Source: Thermoplasmata archaeon
GTDB lineage: Archaea; Thermoplasmatota; Thermoplasmata; UBA184
Assembly: GCA_021827545.1 (NCBI GenBank)
Contig: JAKAVH010000177.1
Coordinates: forward strand, 1 to 7,079
Reading direction: 5' to 3'
Length of the DNA: 7,079 nt
The position numbers and the translations under genes are program-made. Under the pieces are notes generated by a model, which worked only from the letters and a program-made list of their open reading frames with translations, was not told where the DNA came from and did no database searches. This document shows, piece after piece, positions 1 to 6,593 of this stretch (positions within the stretch are counted from its first letter, which is position 1; each line of letters begins with the position of its first letter).

Positions 1-1
1 G

Positions 2-268
2 GCCGAACGGCTGTTCGCCGCGCTGGCGCACGAGTGCTGGGTCTACCCCTTCCTCTTCGTCGTGGGGTCCGACCGATGGCTGCTGGGGGCCCTCGCCGGT
101 CCCCGAGCTCCCGATGGGTCGCCCGTCGACCTCGAGCCGCGCCGACCGGTATTGGCCACCGTGCAGGAGTACCTCGAAGGGATCGAAATCCTCCAGGAGC
201 CGCTTCTCACGTGGCGCCCGGTCTTGGATCATCGGTACGACCGTCTTCTAGCGCGCGATCACGGCTAA
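2..268 (+). CDS. C-terminal 88 residues of an unrecognised protein (5' end outside window)
   Basis: The frame is open from the first bases of the window to a TAA at 266-268, giving 88 residues that start AERLFAALAHE. The segment begins with an amphipathic stretch, then an aromatic and hydrophobic patch (CWVYPFLFVVG, about residues 12-22) and a second hydrophobic run (WLLGALAG). A Pro/Asp/Arg-rich turn follows, then a likely helix (VQEYLEGIEILQEPLL) and a charged tail ending in RDHG. The mix of hydrophobic and charged segments suggests the end of a soluble globular protein rather than a transporter. I do not recognise the family and assign no function. It is read as real because it is open to the window edge and its composition is protein-like, while the overlapping frame starting at 34 gives an Arg/Pro/Ser-rich product and runs into the tRNA. 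It is 142 bp upstream of the tRNA gene on the same strand. Confidence 0.6.
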   Translation, partial: AERLFAALAHECWVYPFLFVVGSDRWLLGALAGPRAPDGSPVDLEPRRPVLATVQEYLEGIEILQEPLLTWRPVLDHRYDRLLARDHG

Positions 269-380
269 CCGAGCGAGGGACCGTCGAGAGGAGCACTCCC
301 GAACCGGAGCGGTCAGAATCGGTCTCGATGGTTGCCCGCCTCGTGGCCGGCGTGCCAGCGCGCCCCGAGAATGAGGGCAC

Positions 381-388
381 AAGTAATC
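381..388 (+). promoter_or_regulatory. Possible TATA-like box of the tRNA-Arg gene
   Basis: AAGTAATC is the most AT-rich stretch in the 142-bp spacer before the tRNA and is centred about 26 nt upstream of the mature tRNA 5' end. That is the usual distance for an archaeal TATA box when the primary transcript has little or no leader. The match to a canonical TATA box is weak, so the call rests mainly on position and local composition. The rest of the 269-410 spacer shows no other clear signal. Confidence 0.3.
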
Positions 389-410
389 TGCCGGGCTTCA
401 TCGACGGGCG

Positions 411-484
411 GGGCGCGTGGCTTAGCTGGATATAGCACCGGGTTCCTAACCCGGCGGTCGGGGGTTCGAATCCCCCCGCGCCCG
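411..484 (+). tRNA. tRNA-Arg(CCU)
   Basis: A full cloverleaf can be folded by eye. The acceptor stem is GGGCGCG (411-417) with CGCGCCC (477-483). The D arm is 420-436, with three good pairs and a T-T mismatch at the fourth. The anticodon stem is CCGGG (438-442) with CCCGG (450-454), around a 7-nt loop TTCCTAA with anticodon CCT at 445-447. The variable loop is 5 nt, and the T stem GGGGG/CCCCC encloses the loop TTCGAAT. The discriminator base is G484. There is no intron and no encoded CCA (the next bases are TGA), as is common in archaea. It reads AGG codons. The MFS gene begins 69 nt downstream on the same strand and may share its transcript. tRNA-Arg(CCU) genes are known integration targets, but no integrase or duplicated tRNA 3' end was seen here. 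Confidence 0.97.
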
Positions 485-485
485 T

Positions 486-560
486 GATCCATCGAGGCAT
501 GAAGCGAGGTCGGGGACGGTCTCCCGGTCGCCCGACGGAACGGTGATCGGGCGATGGATC
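486..560 (+). promoter_or_regulatory. 9-bp inverted repeat enclosing the MFS start codon
   Basis: GATCCATCG at 486-494, one base after the tRNA 3' end, is the exact reverse complement of CGATGGATC at 552-560, which contains the MFS start codon ATG (554-556). A T-G wobble at 485/561 could extend the pairing. If the tRNA and MFS are co-transcribed and the tRNA is cut out at 484/485, the new mRNA 5' end would carry a sequence able to pair with its own start codon. The pairing is seen in the sequence; the regulatory role is inference. Confidence 0.35.
542..548 (+). promoter_or_regulatory. Shine-Dalgarno of the MFS gene
   Basis: GGTGATC matches seven bases of the complement of the conserved archaeal 16S rRNA 3' end (the AGGAGGTGATCC core). 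It ends 5 nt before the ATG at 554. This supports that start codon and implies a leadered mRNA, consistent with transcription starting upstream, possibly through the tRNA. Confidence 0.6.
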
Positions 561-1765
561 GAGTTGTCTACACGATCTCCTCGGCCGGTCTCGTCCGCAG
601 CGCGGGGCGCTCCGCCACTTGGCTGTTTCTTCCCGTGATTTACGCCGAATTGTACGGGCTGTCGTTCGCGGCGATCGGGGCGCTCATCGCGGCCGTCGTG
701 CCCGTGACCGTCGTCGGCTATCTATTGGGGGGCGCGCTTTCCGATCGGTGGGGCCGTCGCTGGCTCTCCTCGCTGCCGAGCTTCCTCACGGCGGCGCTTC
801 TCCTCGTCTTGTTCTGGGAGGTGGCGAACGGGCTTTGGCTCGTGGTCGGACTGTGGTCGACTCTCGCCTTCTTCCAGTCGCTCTCCACCCCCGCCCAGAG
901 CGCGATGATCGGGGACGTCGTCCCCCCGGGCGATCTCACGCTGGCGTACAGCGTGCAGCGGGTGTTCACCAACGTCGGGTTCGCCATTTCGCCCGCGGTC
1001 GGAGGGCTGCTCGCCGGTACGGTCGGCTTGCCGTACCTGTTCCTGTTCGCGGGAGCCGCCACGCTCGGGGAGGGAGCGATCCTCGTCGCGTTCTTGCGAG
1101 AAACTCGCCCGCGGGCGGCGAGCGCTGAGCCCTCGCGTCGATTCGAAGGGTTCGTGGCCCCGTTCGCCGATCGCCGGTTCGTCCCCGTCCTCACCGTGCT
1201 CTTCGGCCTCATCGTCGTCGCGAATCAGTTCAGCACCCCGCTCACGCTGTACCTGTCCGAGGTCCGCGTCCAAACCCTGGTCGCCATCGGGCTCCTCTAC
1301 GCGGTGAACGGATTCTTGGTCGTCGCGCTGCAGATTCCGCTGAGCCTATTGATGCGCCGGGCGCTTCGTCCGCTCGTGTGGATGGGGTGGGGCGCGACGC
1401 TCTACGGGCTCGGGTTCCTCGGGTTTGGCATCGGATCGACGTTCGGGGTCTTTGCCGTAGCGATGGCCGTGCTCACCGTCGGGGAGAACCTCACGAGCCC
1501 GGTGCAGCAGACGCTCGTGGCGAGGTTTGGCGGGCCGGCCCGGCGAGGGAGCTACTTCGGCGCGTACAACGCCACCGCGAACGCCGCCCGGGCGGTCGGA
1601 CCCGTGGCGGGGACCGTGTTGCTCTCGTTCGGCCCTTCGCTCCTGTGGGGAACCGTCGTTGCGCTGTCCCTCCTGGTCGCCCTCGGGTTCTTCCGGCTCG
1701 ATCGTCAGGAACGAGCGTCCCTGCCCCCCGACGGTGCGCTCTCTTCGGCGAGCTCGGCGTTGTAG
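554..1765 (+). CDS. Major facilitator superfamily (MFS) transporter
   Basis: This 403-residue integral membrane protein has the usual length and 12-helix pattern of a proton- or substrate-coupled MFS permease. Motif A (GGALSDRWGRR, residues 59-69) sits in the loop between helices 2 and 3. A motif C-like glycine/proline segment (VGFAISPAVGGLLAG, 141-155) lies in helix 5; that motif is usual in antiporters of the drug-efflux type. A charged cytoplasmic linker (about 182-207, ETRPRAASAEPSRR) separates the two six-helix halves. The equivalent of motif A in the second half (LMRRALRP, about 266-273) is degenerate. The start at 554 is supported by a well-placed Shine-Dalgarno and by the first helix following directly. 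The C-terminus is a short Ser/Ala/Pro tail. It lies 69 nt after the tRNA and converges on the glycosyltransferase operon. Export of a drug or metabolite is plausible from motif C, but the substrate cannot be told from sequence or context. Confidence 0.93.
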   Translation: MDRVVYTISSAGLVRSAGRSATWLFLPVIYAELYGLSFAAIGALIAAVVPVTVVGYLLGGALSDRWGRRWLSSLPSFLTAALLLVLFWEVANGLWLVVGLWSTLAFFQSLSTPAQSAMIGDVVPPGDLTLAYSVQRVFTNVGFAISPAVGGLLAGTVGLPYLFLFAGAATLGEGAILVAFLRETRPRAASAEPSRRFEGFVAPFADRRFVPVLTVLFGLIVVANQFSTPLTLYLSEVRVQTLVAIGLLYAVNGFLVVALQIPLSLLMRRALRPLVWMGWGATLYGLGFLGFGIGSTFGVFAVAMAVLTVGENLTSPVQQTLVARFGGPARRGSYFGAYNATANAARAVGPVAGTVLLSFGPSLLWGTVVALSLLVALGFFRLDRQERASLPPDGALSSASSAL

Positions 1766-1872
1766 GGGGGTTGCTCTCTACGCTCGACGGACCTCTCGCG
1801 AAGATCGATCGGGTCCCGACAGACAACGGACGGGATTTCGGACCGGCCTCCCACGAATGACGAGCCGGCGAG

Positions 1873-1904
1873 CGGGCCGATCGCTAACGAAGAGGATCGG
1901 CCCG
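1873..1904. terminator. 10-bp perfect hairpin in the convergent spacer
   Basis: CGGGCCGATC (1873-1882) and GATCGGCCCG (1895-1904) form a perfect 10-bp stem around a 12-nt loop. It sits midway between the ends of two convergent genes (stops at 1765 and 1933), so it could act on transcripts from both sides. There is no T-tract on either flank, so it is not a canonical intrinsic terminator. A competing 6-bp pairing, GGATCG (1894-1899) with CGATCC (1916-1921), uses part of the same sequence. The rest of the 167-bp spacer holds no gene that I can see. Confidence 0.5.
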
Positions 1905-1932
1905 GAGGTCCCGAGCGATCCGCGGAGTCGTC

Positions 1933-2799
1933 CTAACGCTCGTCTCCGCCCGTGGACGCTCGGGAGTCGGGCGAGGAAATCCGGTGCGATGGACGCGAAC
2001 GGGCCGCGTCGCGAGCGCTCGCGACCAACGCGCGTACGATGCCGCTCCGAAGTCCGAGCAACTTGCTCGAGCCCCGGCGGCGGGGGGCGAACTCCACGGG
2101 CACCTCCCGCCGACGATCGACCGGCACCCGGACGAGCGCGTAGAACAGGAATTTCATGCCGACCGGAGCGAGCGAGCGATCGCGGAAGAGGTCGCGGCGG
2201 AAGGCGAAGTAGCCGGACATCGGATCCGAAAGTGACCAGCTCTCGGGGAGCAGCAGGCGGACCAAGAGGTCCCCGGCCCTCGAGATCGCTCCCCGCAACG
2301 GTGGCCGCTCGACGAACCGCCCTCCCGGCACGTACCGAGAGCCGATCACCAGGTCGGCTTCACCGGATTGGAGCGGGGCCAGCAATCGGGGAAGCTCTTC
2401 GGGCCGATGCTGGAGATCGCCGTCCATCACGACCGCGAACCGGCCGCGCGCCCGGGCCAACCCATCGTACTGGGCCGAGGCCGTGCCCGTCGGAGCGTTC
2501 CGATAGAGATGGCGCACCCGGGCCTCCACTCGCTCGGCCTCTTCGATCCGGGCCCGGGTGCCATCGGTCGAACCGTCGTCGATGAAGACGATCTCCCAAC
2601 GTTCGCGATCGAGGGCTCGGCGCGCTCGATCCACGAACGGTTCGATGTTGTCCACCTCGTTGAGGACCGCCACGATGAGGCTGATGTCGGGTCGGTCGAT
2701 CTCGTCGGCCGTCCGGGGCCCCGCCCGACCGTCGACGGTCGGTCCCCCTGGCGCGCCCGGATCCCCTGCCGAAAGTTCGCCCTCCGGCCCGTCAGCCAC
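1933..2799 (-). CDS. Family 2 glycosyltransferase, polyprenol-phosphate mannosyltransferase (DPM1)-like
   Basis: This 288-residue protein has a GT-A fold glycosyltransferase of the DPM1 type. The N-terminal strand and nucleotide site read ISLIVAVLNEVDNIEPF (39-55). DDGSTDGT (74-81) follows, then the metal-binding DxD in MDGDLQHRPEE (D126, D128), then GSRYVPGG (153-160), DPMSGYFAFRRD (192-203) and the C-terminal RRGSSKL (241-247). By family this transfers a sugar from a GDP- or UDP-sugar to a lipid phosphate carrier at the inner membrane face. It ends soon after the catalytic domain with no transmembrane helices or GtrA-like tail. About 36 residues of Pro/Gly/Asp-rich sequence precede the domain. 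The GTG start at 2799 is supported by GGAGG upstream; it overlaps the end of the sugar dehydratase gene by 8 bp, so the two are translationally coupled. The donor and acceptor are unknown. Confidence 0.9.
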   Translation of the reverse strand: MADGPEGELSAGDPGAPGGPTVDGRAGPRTADEIDRPDISLIVAVLNEVDNIEPFVDRARRALDRERWEIVFIDDGSTDGTRARIEEAERVEARVRHLYRNAPTGTASAQYDGLARARGRFAVVMDGDLQHRPEELPRLLAPLQSGEADLVIGSRYVPGGRFVERPPLRGAISRAGDLLVRLLLPESWSLSDPMSGYFAFRRDLFRDRSLAPVGMKFLFYALVRVPVDRRREVPVEFAPRRRGSSKLLGLRSGIVRALVASARDAARSRPSHRISSPDSRASTGGDER

Positions 2800-3733
2800 C
2801 CGCCTGCCTCCAATAGTCGAGAATCTGCTGGGTCGTTTCGGTAAGCGGCGTGGTCGGCGCCCAATCGATCGCCTCGCGCAGGCGTCGGTTGTCGCCCACG
2901 ATCCACGGCTCGTCGGAGGGCCGATTCCGAGCGGGGTCGTGTTCGATCCGGACCGGACGCTTCGCGTGGGCGACGAAGTCGTTCAAGAGGTCCCGCACGA
3001 CGGTCGCCCGGCCCGTGCAGAGATTGTAGACTTCCCCGGGACGACCGTGCTCGGTGATCGACCGGATCATCCGGATCATATCCCGCACATCGGAGAAGTC
3101 CCGGATCGCGTCGAGGTTGCCCACCCGCACGCTCGGCTGCCGCCCCGCCTCCACGGCGACGACCTGGCGGGCGAAGTCGCTCGGGGCGTCGGCGACCTTG
3201 CGGGGACCGATCGTGTTGAAGATCCGGCCGCGGATCGTGGCGAGCCCGTAGGTGCGGAAGTACTCGAGTCCGAGGAAGTCCTGGGCGACTTTGCTCAGGC
3301 CGTACGGATGGACGGGCAGCAGGCGGTCGTCCTCCGTTATCAAGCGTCCGGGCACGGTCCCGAAGCCGTACTCCGCGCTCGAACATGCCAAGAAGACGCG
3401 CGCCGGCACGCCGGCGGCCCGGACCGCCTCCAGGAGATGGACGGTACCGAGCGCGTTGATCCGCAACGTCTCCGCGGGCCGTTGCCAGCTCACGACCGGG
3501 TTGCTTTGCGCGGCGAGGTGATAAATAACGTCCGGCCGCCGCTCGGTCAACAGGCGGTACGTCGCGAGGGCGTCGGTGACGTCGAGGTGCACCGCGTGCT
3601 CCGCCGGAACCGGTTCGTAGCGGCTCGACTCGTTGAGCAGCGTCGCGACGACATCGCGGCCCTCATCGAGCAGTTCGAGGGCGAGGCGGCTTCCGATGAA
3701 TCCGTCCGCGCCGGTCACGAGGTACCGGGCCAT
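2792..3733 (-). CDS. NAD(P)-dependent nucleotide-sugar epimerase/dehydratase, GDP-mannose 4,6-dehydratase / RMD-like
   Basis: A complete 313-residue extended short-chain dehydrogenase. The Rossmann motif TGADGFIG (7-14) is at the extreme N-terminus, which fixes the ATG at 3733. HLAAQSNPVVSW (72-83) and the N..GT.HLLEA helix (about 93-103) follow, then the catalytic CSSAEYG (S118/S119, E121) and PYGLSK (Y144, K148). The C-terminal half carries GRIFNTIGPRK, VGNLDAIRDFSDVRDM (204-219), GEVYNLCTG and DPARNRPSDEPWIVGDNRRL. These are typical of GDP-mannose 4,6-dehydratases and of GDP-6-deoxy-lyxo-4-hexulose reductases (RMD). By family the product would be a GDP-6-deoxyhexose or its 4-keto precursor. 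The two activities cannot be separated by eye, and no partner enzyme is in the window. It is first in an operon with the downstream glycosyltransferase, so the sugar probably goes to a surface glycan or glycolipid. The 5' leader has no Shine-Dalgarno; a T-rich box 25-28 nt upstream suggests a leaderless mRNA. Confidence 0.92.
   Translation of the reverse strand: MARYLVTGADGFIGSRLALELLDEGRDVVATLLNESSRYEPVPAEHAVHLDVTDALATYRLLTERRPDVIYHLAAQSNPVVSWQRPAETLRINALGTVHLLEAVRAAGVPARVFLACSSAEYGFGTVPGRLITEDDRLLPVHPYGLSKVAQDFLGLEYFRTYGLATIRGRIFNTIGPRKVADAPSDFARQVVAVEAGRQPSVRVGNLDAIRDFSDVRDMIRMIRSITEHGRPGEVYNLCTGRATVVRDLLNDFVAHAKRPVRIEHDPARNRPSDEPWIVGDNRRLREAIDWAPTTPLTETTQQILDYWRQAGG
2807..2811 (-). promoter_or_regulatory. 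Shine-Dalgarno of the glycosyltransferase gene
   Basis: The minus strand reads GGAGG here, 7 nt before the GTG at 2799, inside the last codons of the upstream dehydratase gene. It decides the start: without it the Pro/Gly-rich N-terminal 36 residues might be thought spurious. It also fits internal operon genes using Shine-Dalgarno sites while first genes appear leaderless. Confidence 0.6.
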
Positions 3734-3755
3734 GAGGCGGGCTATTGCGGACGGG

Positions 3756-3763
3756 GGAAAACA
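3756..3763 (-). promoter_or_regulatory. Putative promoter T-rich box of the dehydratase-glycosyltransferase operon
   Basis: The minus strand reads TGTTTTCC, with the four T residues 25-28 nt upstream of the ATG at 3733. No Shine-Dalgarno lies in between. The spacing fits an archaeal TATA-like element driving a transcript that starts at or next to the ATG. The box is a poor match to a canonical TATA box, so the call depends on position and on contrast with the GC-rich surroundings. Confidence 0.4.
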
Positions 3764-3868
3764 CTTCCGGGCCGCTTCGGAGCGCGAGGCCATCGCTCGG
3801 GTTGGCCCGTCGCGGGGGCCGGGCCACCGATCACGCGAAGGTAAGCTGACGGCCTTCTCGCCCGCAGA

Positions 3869-3876
3869 CGCTAAAC
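3869..3876 (+). promoter_or_regulatory. Possible TATA-like box of the CDGSH gene
   Basis: CGCTAAAC is the only AT-rich spot in the 60 nt before the CDGSH gene and ends 34 nt before its ATG. A transcript starting about 25 nt downstream would have a short leader that just includes the GAGG at 3900-3903. The match is weak. Confidence 0.3.
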
Positions 3877-3899
3877 GCCCGAGGGGCGTCCTCTCCACC

Positions 3900-3903
3900 G
3901 AGG
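3900..3903 (+). promoter_or_regulatory. Shine-Dalgarno of the CDGSH gene
   Basis: GAGG lies 6 nt before the ATG at 3910. It is short but well spaced and supports this start codon. Confidence 0.4.
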
Positions 3904-3909
3904 ACGACG

Positions 3910-4143
3910 ATGAGCCGACTCGTGTTGCATGAAGCGCAAGGACCCGCGGTGATCCAAGTTGGGACGAAGGTCGTGGCCGTCTGCCAGTGCGGGCTGAGCA
4001 AGAACAAGCCGTTCTGCGACGGATCGCACCAGAAGGTGCGTGACGAGGCCGCCCATCGCGTCTACGTGTACGACGCCGAGCACCACCGCGTTCCGCTCGA
4101 CTCGCTGTTTCCGCCGATTCCGAAGAAGCTGACCGTCGAGTAG
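3910..4143 (+). CDS. CDGSH-type 2Fe-2S iron-sulfur protein
   Basis: A complete small protein of 77 residues. The central segment [16 protein letters not shown] (25-40) matches the CDGSH signature C-x-C-x2-S-x3-P-x-C-D-G-S-H exactly. Cys25, Cys27, Cys36 and His40 are the predicted ligands of one 2Fe-2S cluster (3Cys-1His). There is no signal peptide or membrane helix, so it should be a soluble cytoplasmic protein. The region before the motif ([15 protein letters not shown]) fits the beta strand that leads into the cluster loop. After it comes a basic, His-rich tail ending in [10 protein letters not shown]. Known members bind redox-active, acid-labile clusters and are linked to electron or cluster transfer, but the role of small archaeal forms is not settled. 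It is transcribed away from the sugar operon and converges on the glucoamylase gene with only 21 bp between stops; no functional link is evident. Confidence 0.93.
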   Translation: MSRLVLHEAQGPAVIQVGTKVVAVCQCGLSKNKPFCDGSHQKVRDEAAHRVYVYDAEHHRVPLDSLFPPIPKKLTVE

Positions 4144-4151
4144 CCGGTCCG

Positions 4152-4164
4152 CCGGACGCTCCGG
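4152..4164. terminator. Small hairpin between convergent CDGSH and glucoamylase genes
   Basis: CCGGA (4152-4156) and TCCGG (4160-4164) pair around a CGC loop, with a possible G-T pair outside. It fills most of the 21-bp spacer and abuts the glucoamylase stop codon (4165-4167). Any termination signal for either gene must lie here or within the opposing coding sequence. There is no T-tract, and a 5-bp stem is easily found by chance in such GC-rich DNA. Confidence 0.25.
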
Positions 4165-6582
4165 TCAGCGCGCCCCGTCGCGCGGCGGTTCCGTGGCCAC
4201 GCGGAAATTCCGGCCCTCCCATCGGTCGGCCTCGGGCCAGTAGAACGTGAACTCGTAGGCTCCCGGCGGCGGCCCGAGCGCGGGGAGCTCGACGAAGTGC
4301 AGCCCGAAGACCGTCGCCGCGGACCGTTCGGTATGGGCAGTTCGCCAGTCGTCGTCGGTCCAGCGGAGTTCGAACGGCGCCTCCCCTTGGACCACGAGCG
4401 TCGCGTCGAACGGGATCGTCGCCGGCTGGCGTTGGAACTTCCACCACTGGACCGGTGGCGGGGGCCGATTCGCGCGCGCGTAGCGGGCTTCGGCCGACGG
4501 CAGCCGGTCGAACGGACGGCCGTCGTGCACCGACCGGACCAGCTTGAGGTACTCCGCATGCGCCCAGCAGAGCGGCATCGCCGCCTCGGTCGGCCGCCCG
4601 AGGTAGAAGTGGTGTTCCGGCCGGTCGGCCTCGTCCCAGACCTGTTCGGAGAGCAGGCCCGTGGCGCTCGCAAGGCGCTCCATCGTGGCCAGGTAGTGCG
4701 TCGCGTCGCGCCCGGCCGCGAGTTCGTAGTGGCCCCGTTCGCCGGTCAAGAGCGGCCAGGCCCGGCCGTGACCCCAGCCGTCGTACGGACGGCCGTCGCC
4801 GAGGTCGCCGTATCCGTCGTGATTGTAGCGGTGCCAGACCGGGCCGTACGGGGTCTCGACCTTCAGGGTGGCATCGACGACCCGCACCGACGCTTCCACG
4901 ATCGGGTCGTCCGGCCGTCGGAAGCCGTAGCGAACCAGTTCGAGGAACCCGGGATCGACCAACTGTTCGGCGGGCACCACGGCCGGCTCGCCGGGCGGAA
5001 GGTTCGGGAGCCGCACGTCGCCCATCGGTTCGGATTCGTTCGGGTAGAGATCGGGAATCGGTGCCGGGCGGATCCGGACGTAGTGGACCGGCTCGCCCGG
5101 GACGAGCGTTCCCCGCCGCGTGACGGTCCACCGCTCGAGGTGCGTCGAGAGAAAATCGACGTACTTCTGGGCGATCTCCGCGCTCGCCGATTGCCGATGG
5201 TGGCGGAGCGTCTCCGCGATCGTGGTCAGCGCCGCCATCACGGCGGCGAGCGTCGACGGGGAGTAGCCGCTCACCTCCTCCCACCGTTCTTGCTGCGTCG
5301 CCGGTCCGTTGACCATCAGAAACCGCCCGGCGGCGATCTGCAGGGCGTGGGACGAGGCGAGTCGGGCGTCGACCTCCTCGTGGAGGTGGCGCGACAACAG
5401 GACCGGGAACGCCACCTCGTCCAGCTGCCGGCCCCGCCAGTACGCCTCCCCGTTCAGCCAGAAGTTCTGGGGAAAACCCCCGTCGGGCTCCTGCCGGGTC
5501 GCGAGGTAGATGAGCGCCCGCAGCGCATCCTCGGTTCGCCCGATGGCGTGGAGCGCGGAGGCGGTGTGGACCATATCGCGGGTCCAGACGAGGTGGTAGC
5601 CGCCCCGGTCTTCGTCTCCCTTCCACGCCCCCCACGGGATCGACAGCGACGCGATGAACGCGCCGGGATACACCTTGTCTTCGTGCGCGAGAAGCACCTG
5701 GCGGCTCGCATGGTAGAGGCGTCCCCCGTCCCGCGTCGACCGCTCCAGCGGCAACGTCCGGTGGGCGGCCCGCGTCCACTGCGCGCGGAACCGTTCCTCC
5801 TGTTCGGCGAACGGGGTCGCGAACGACTGGGCGAGCGAGGTAATCGCCGCCGGTACGCTGTGGGCGACCGCGAGGGCAAGGGTGAACGGCCGTCCGCTCT
5901 CGAATGGGATCTCGCCGACTAAGGCCACGTTGCCGTTCGGGGCCTGGTCGAACTCCCAGTCGAGGACGTAGTTGCTCGCGAGGTCCGTCCACCCGTCGCT
6001 CGATCCAACGTACCCGACCGACGCCTTCGTGAAGCCCAGCGTCGACTCGACCGCCATACCGGTGGCCCCCTTGCGGGCGGTGAGGACCGCGCGGCCGAGG
6101 ACCTGATGGACCTCGGCGGTATTCTCCCGGCCGCCCAACTCCAAGTGGGGCGCGGCGAGCACGTAGAGCCGGAGCTTGCCGGCCAAGGCCGGATCGTGCA
6201 CGTCGATCCGGGTCCGGTCGAGGAGCACCGGCAGGTGCGGGTCCGATAGGATCCGCTGGTGGACGGTGTAGCGGCCTCCGGGCGGCGTCGAGACGACGTC
6301 GTAGGCCAGCGCGTCGGAGTACGGCCGTTCGGTGGTCGAGGTGAGGTGGCGGCGGACCTCGTGGAAGAACGTCTCCCCGTCGGTCAATAGGTAGCCGAGG
6401 TCGCGCAACTGCGGACTGTCGATCAACGGCGCGTACACTTCGGTCACCGCTCCCCGCCACAGCGTGAACCACAGGCGGGAATCCGCGGAGTACGCGGTCC
6501 CGATCCCGTCCTTGTTGCTGTGCGACCACTTCGGCGGCAGCCCCGGCGCTCCAAACGCCACCCGGTTGCCGCGAATCGCCAT
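4165..6582 (-). CDS. GH15 glucoamylase (glucan 1,4-alpha-glucosidase) with glucodextranase-type N-terminal domain
   Basis: A complete 805-residue enzyme of the prokaryotic glucoamylase/glucodextranase type. The N-terminal beta-sandwich (about 8-275) opens with GAPGLPPKWSHSNKDGIGTA and has TEVYAPLIDSPQLRDL. The (alpha/alpha)6 catalytic domain (about 285-690) contains IPWGAWKG, VWTRDM (R335/D336, likely subsite -1), GGFPQNFWLNG and RQLDEVAFP, where E389 is the predicted general acid. GRAWPLLTGERG (606-617) and SEQVWD follow, with E646 the predicted general base. A C-terminal extension (about 705-800), ending FTFYWPEADRWEGRNFRV, looks like a small beta domain. By family it inverts configuration and releases beta-glucose from non-reducing ends of alpha-glucans. 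Both carboxylates are present, so it should be active. No signal peptide: a cytoplasmic role on glycogen or malto-oligosaccharides is likely. Glucodextranase or trehalase specificity cannot be excluded. The ATG is supported because the conserved domain begins about 10 residues later and no nearby upstream in-frame start exists. Confidence 0.95.
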   Translation of the reverse strand: MAIRGNRVAFGAPGLPPKWSHSNKDGIGTAYSADSRLWFTLWRGAVTEVYAPLIDSPQLRDLGYLLTDGETFFHEVRRHLTSTTERPYSDALAYDVVSTPPGGRYTVHQRILSDPHLPVLLDRTRIDVHDPALAGKLRLYVLAAPHLELGGRENTAEVHQVLGRAVLTARKGATGMAVESTLGFTKASVGYVGSSDGWTDLASNYVLDWEFDQAPNGNVALVGEIPFESGRPFTLALAVAHSVPAAITSLAQSFATPFAEQEERFRAQWTRAAHRTLPLERSTRDGGRLYHASRQVLLAHEDKVYPGAFIASLSIPWGAWKGDEDRGGYHLVWTRDMVHTASALHAIGRTEDALRALIYLATRQEPDGGFPQNFWLNGEAYWRGRQLDEVAFPVLLSRHLHEEVDARLASSHALQIAAGRFLMVNGPATQQERWEEVSGYSPSTLAAVMAALTTIAETLRHHRQSASAEIAQKYVDFLSTHLERWTVTRRGTLVPGEPVHYVRIRPAPIPDLYPNESEPMGDVRLPNLPPGEPAVVPAEQLVDPGFLELVRYGFRRPDDPIVEASVRVVDATLKVETPYGPVWHRYNHDGYGDLGDGRPYDGWGHGRAWPLLTGERGHYELAAGRDATHYLATMERLASATGLLSEQVWDEADRPEHHFYLGRPTEAAMPLCWAHAEYLKLVRSVHDGRPFDRLPSAEARYARANRPPPPVQWWKFQRQPATIPFDATLVVQGEAPFELRWTDDDWRTAHTERSAATVFGLHFVELPALGPPPGAYEFTFYWPEADRWEGRNFRVATEPPRDGAR

Positions 6583-6593
6583 CGTTCGACCCG

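Noticed and set aside
411..484. tRNA-Arg as an integration site of a mobile element
   Set aside because: No integrase, no repeated tRNA 3' end elsewhere in the window, and the downstream gene is an ordinary transporter.
207..500. Minus-strand open frame containing GAGGFEPPTAGLGTRCYIQLSHAP
   Set aside because: This peptide is the antisense translation of the tRNA gene and flanks, a well-known false gene product.
1527..2585. 352-residue plus-strand open frame across the convergent spacer
   Set aside because: Arg/Pro/Ser-rich and overlapping the MFS and glycosyltransferase genes in other frames; it contains the convergent hairpin.
3803..3826. 7-bp inverted repeat TGGCCCG/CGGGCCA in the divergent spacer between the dehydratase and CDGSH genes
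   Set aside because: A 7-bp match with a 10-nt gap is expected by chance in a spacer of this length and GC content, and it does not overlap either predicted promoter box.
2558..3844. 428-residue plus-strand open frame opposite the dehydratase and glycosyltransferase
   Set aside because: Antisense to two genes with complete catalytic motifs; no recognisable motif or start signal of its own.
4297..5922. 541-residue plus-strand open frame opposite the glucoamylase
   Set aside because: It is the shadow of a strongly supported GH15 gene and has the Arg/Val/Pro-rich composition of an antisense frame in GC-rich DNA.
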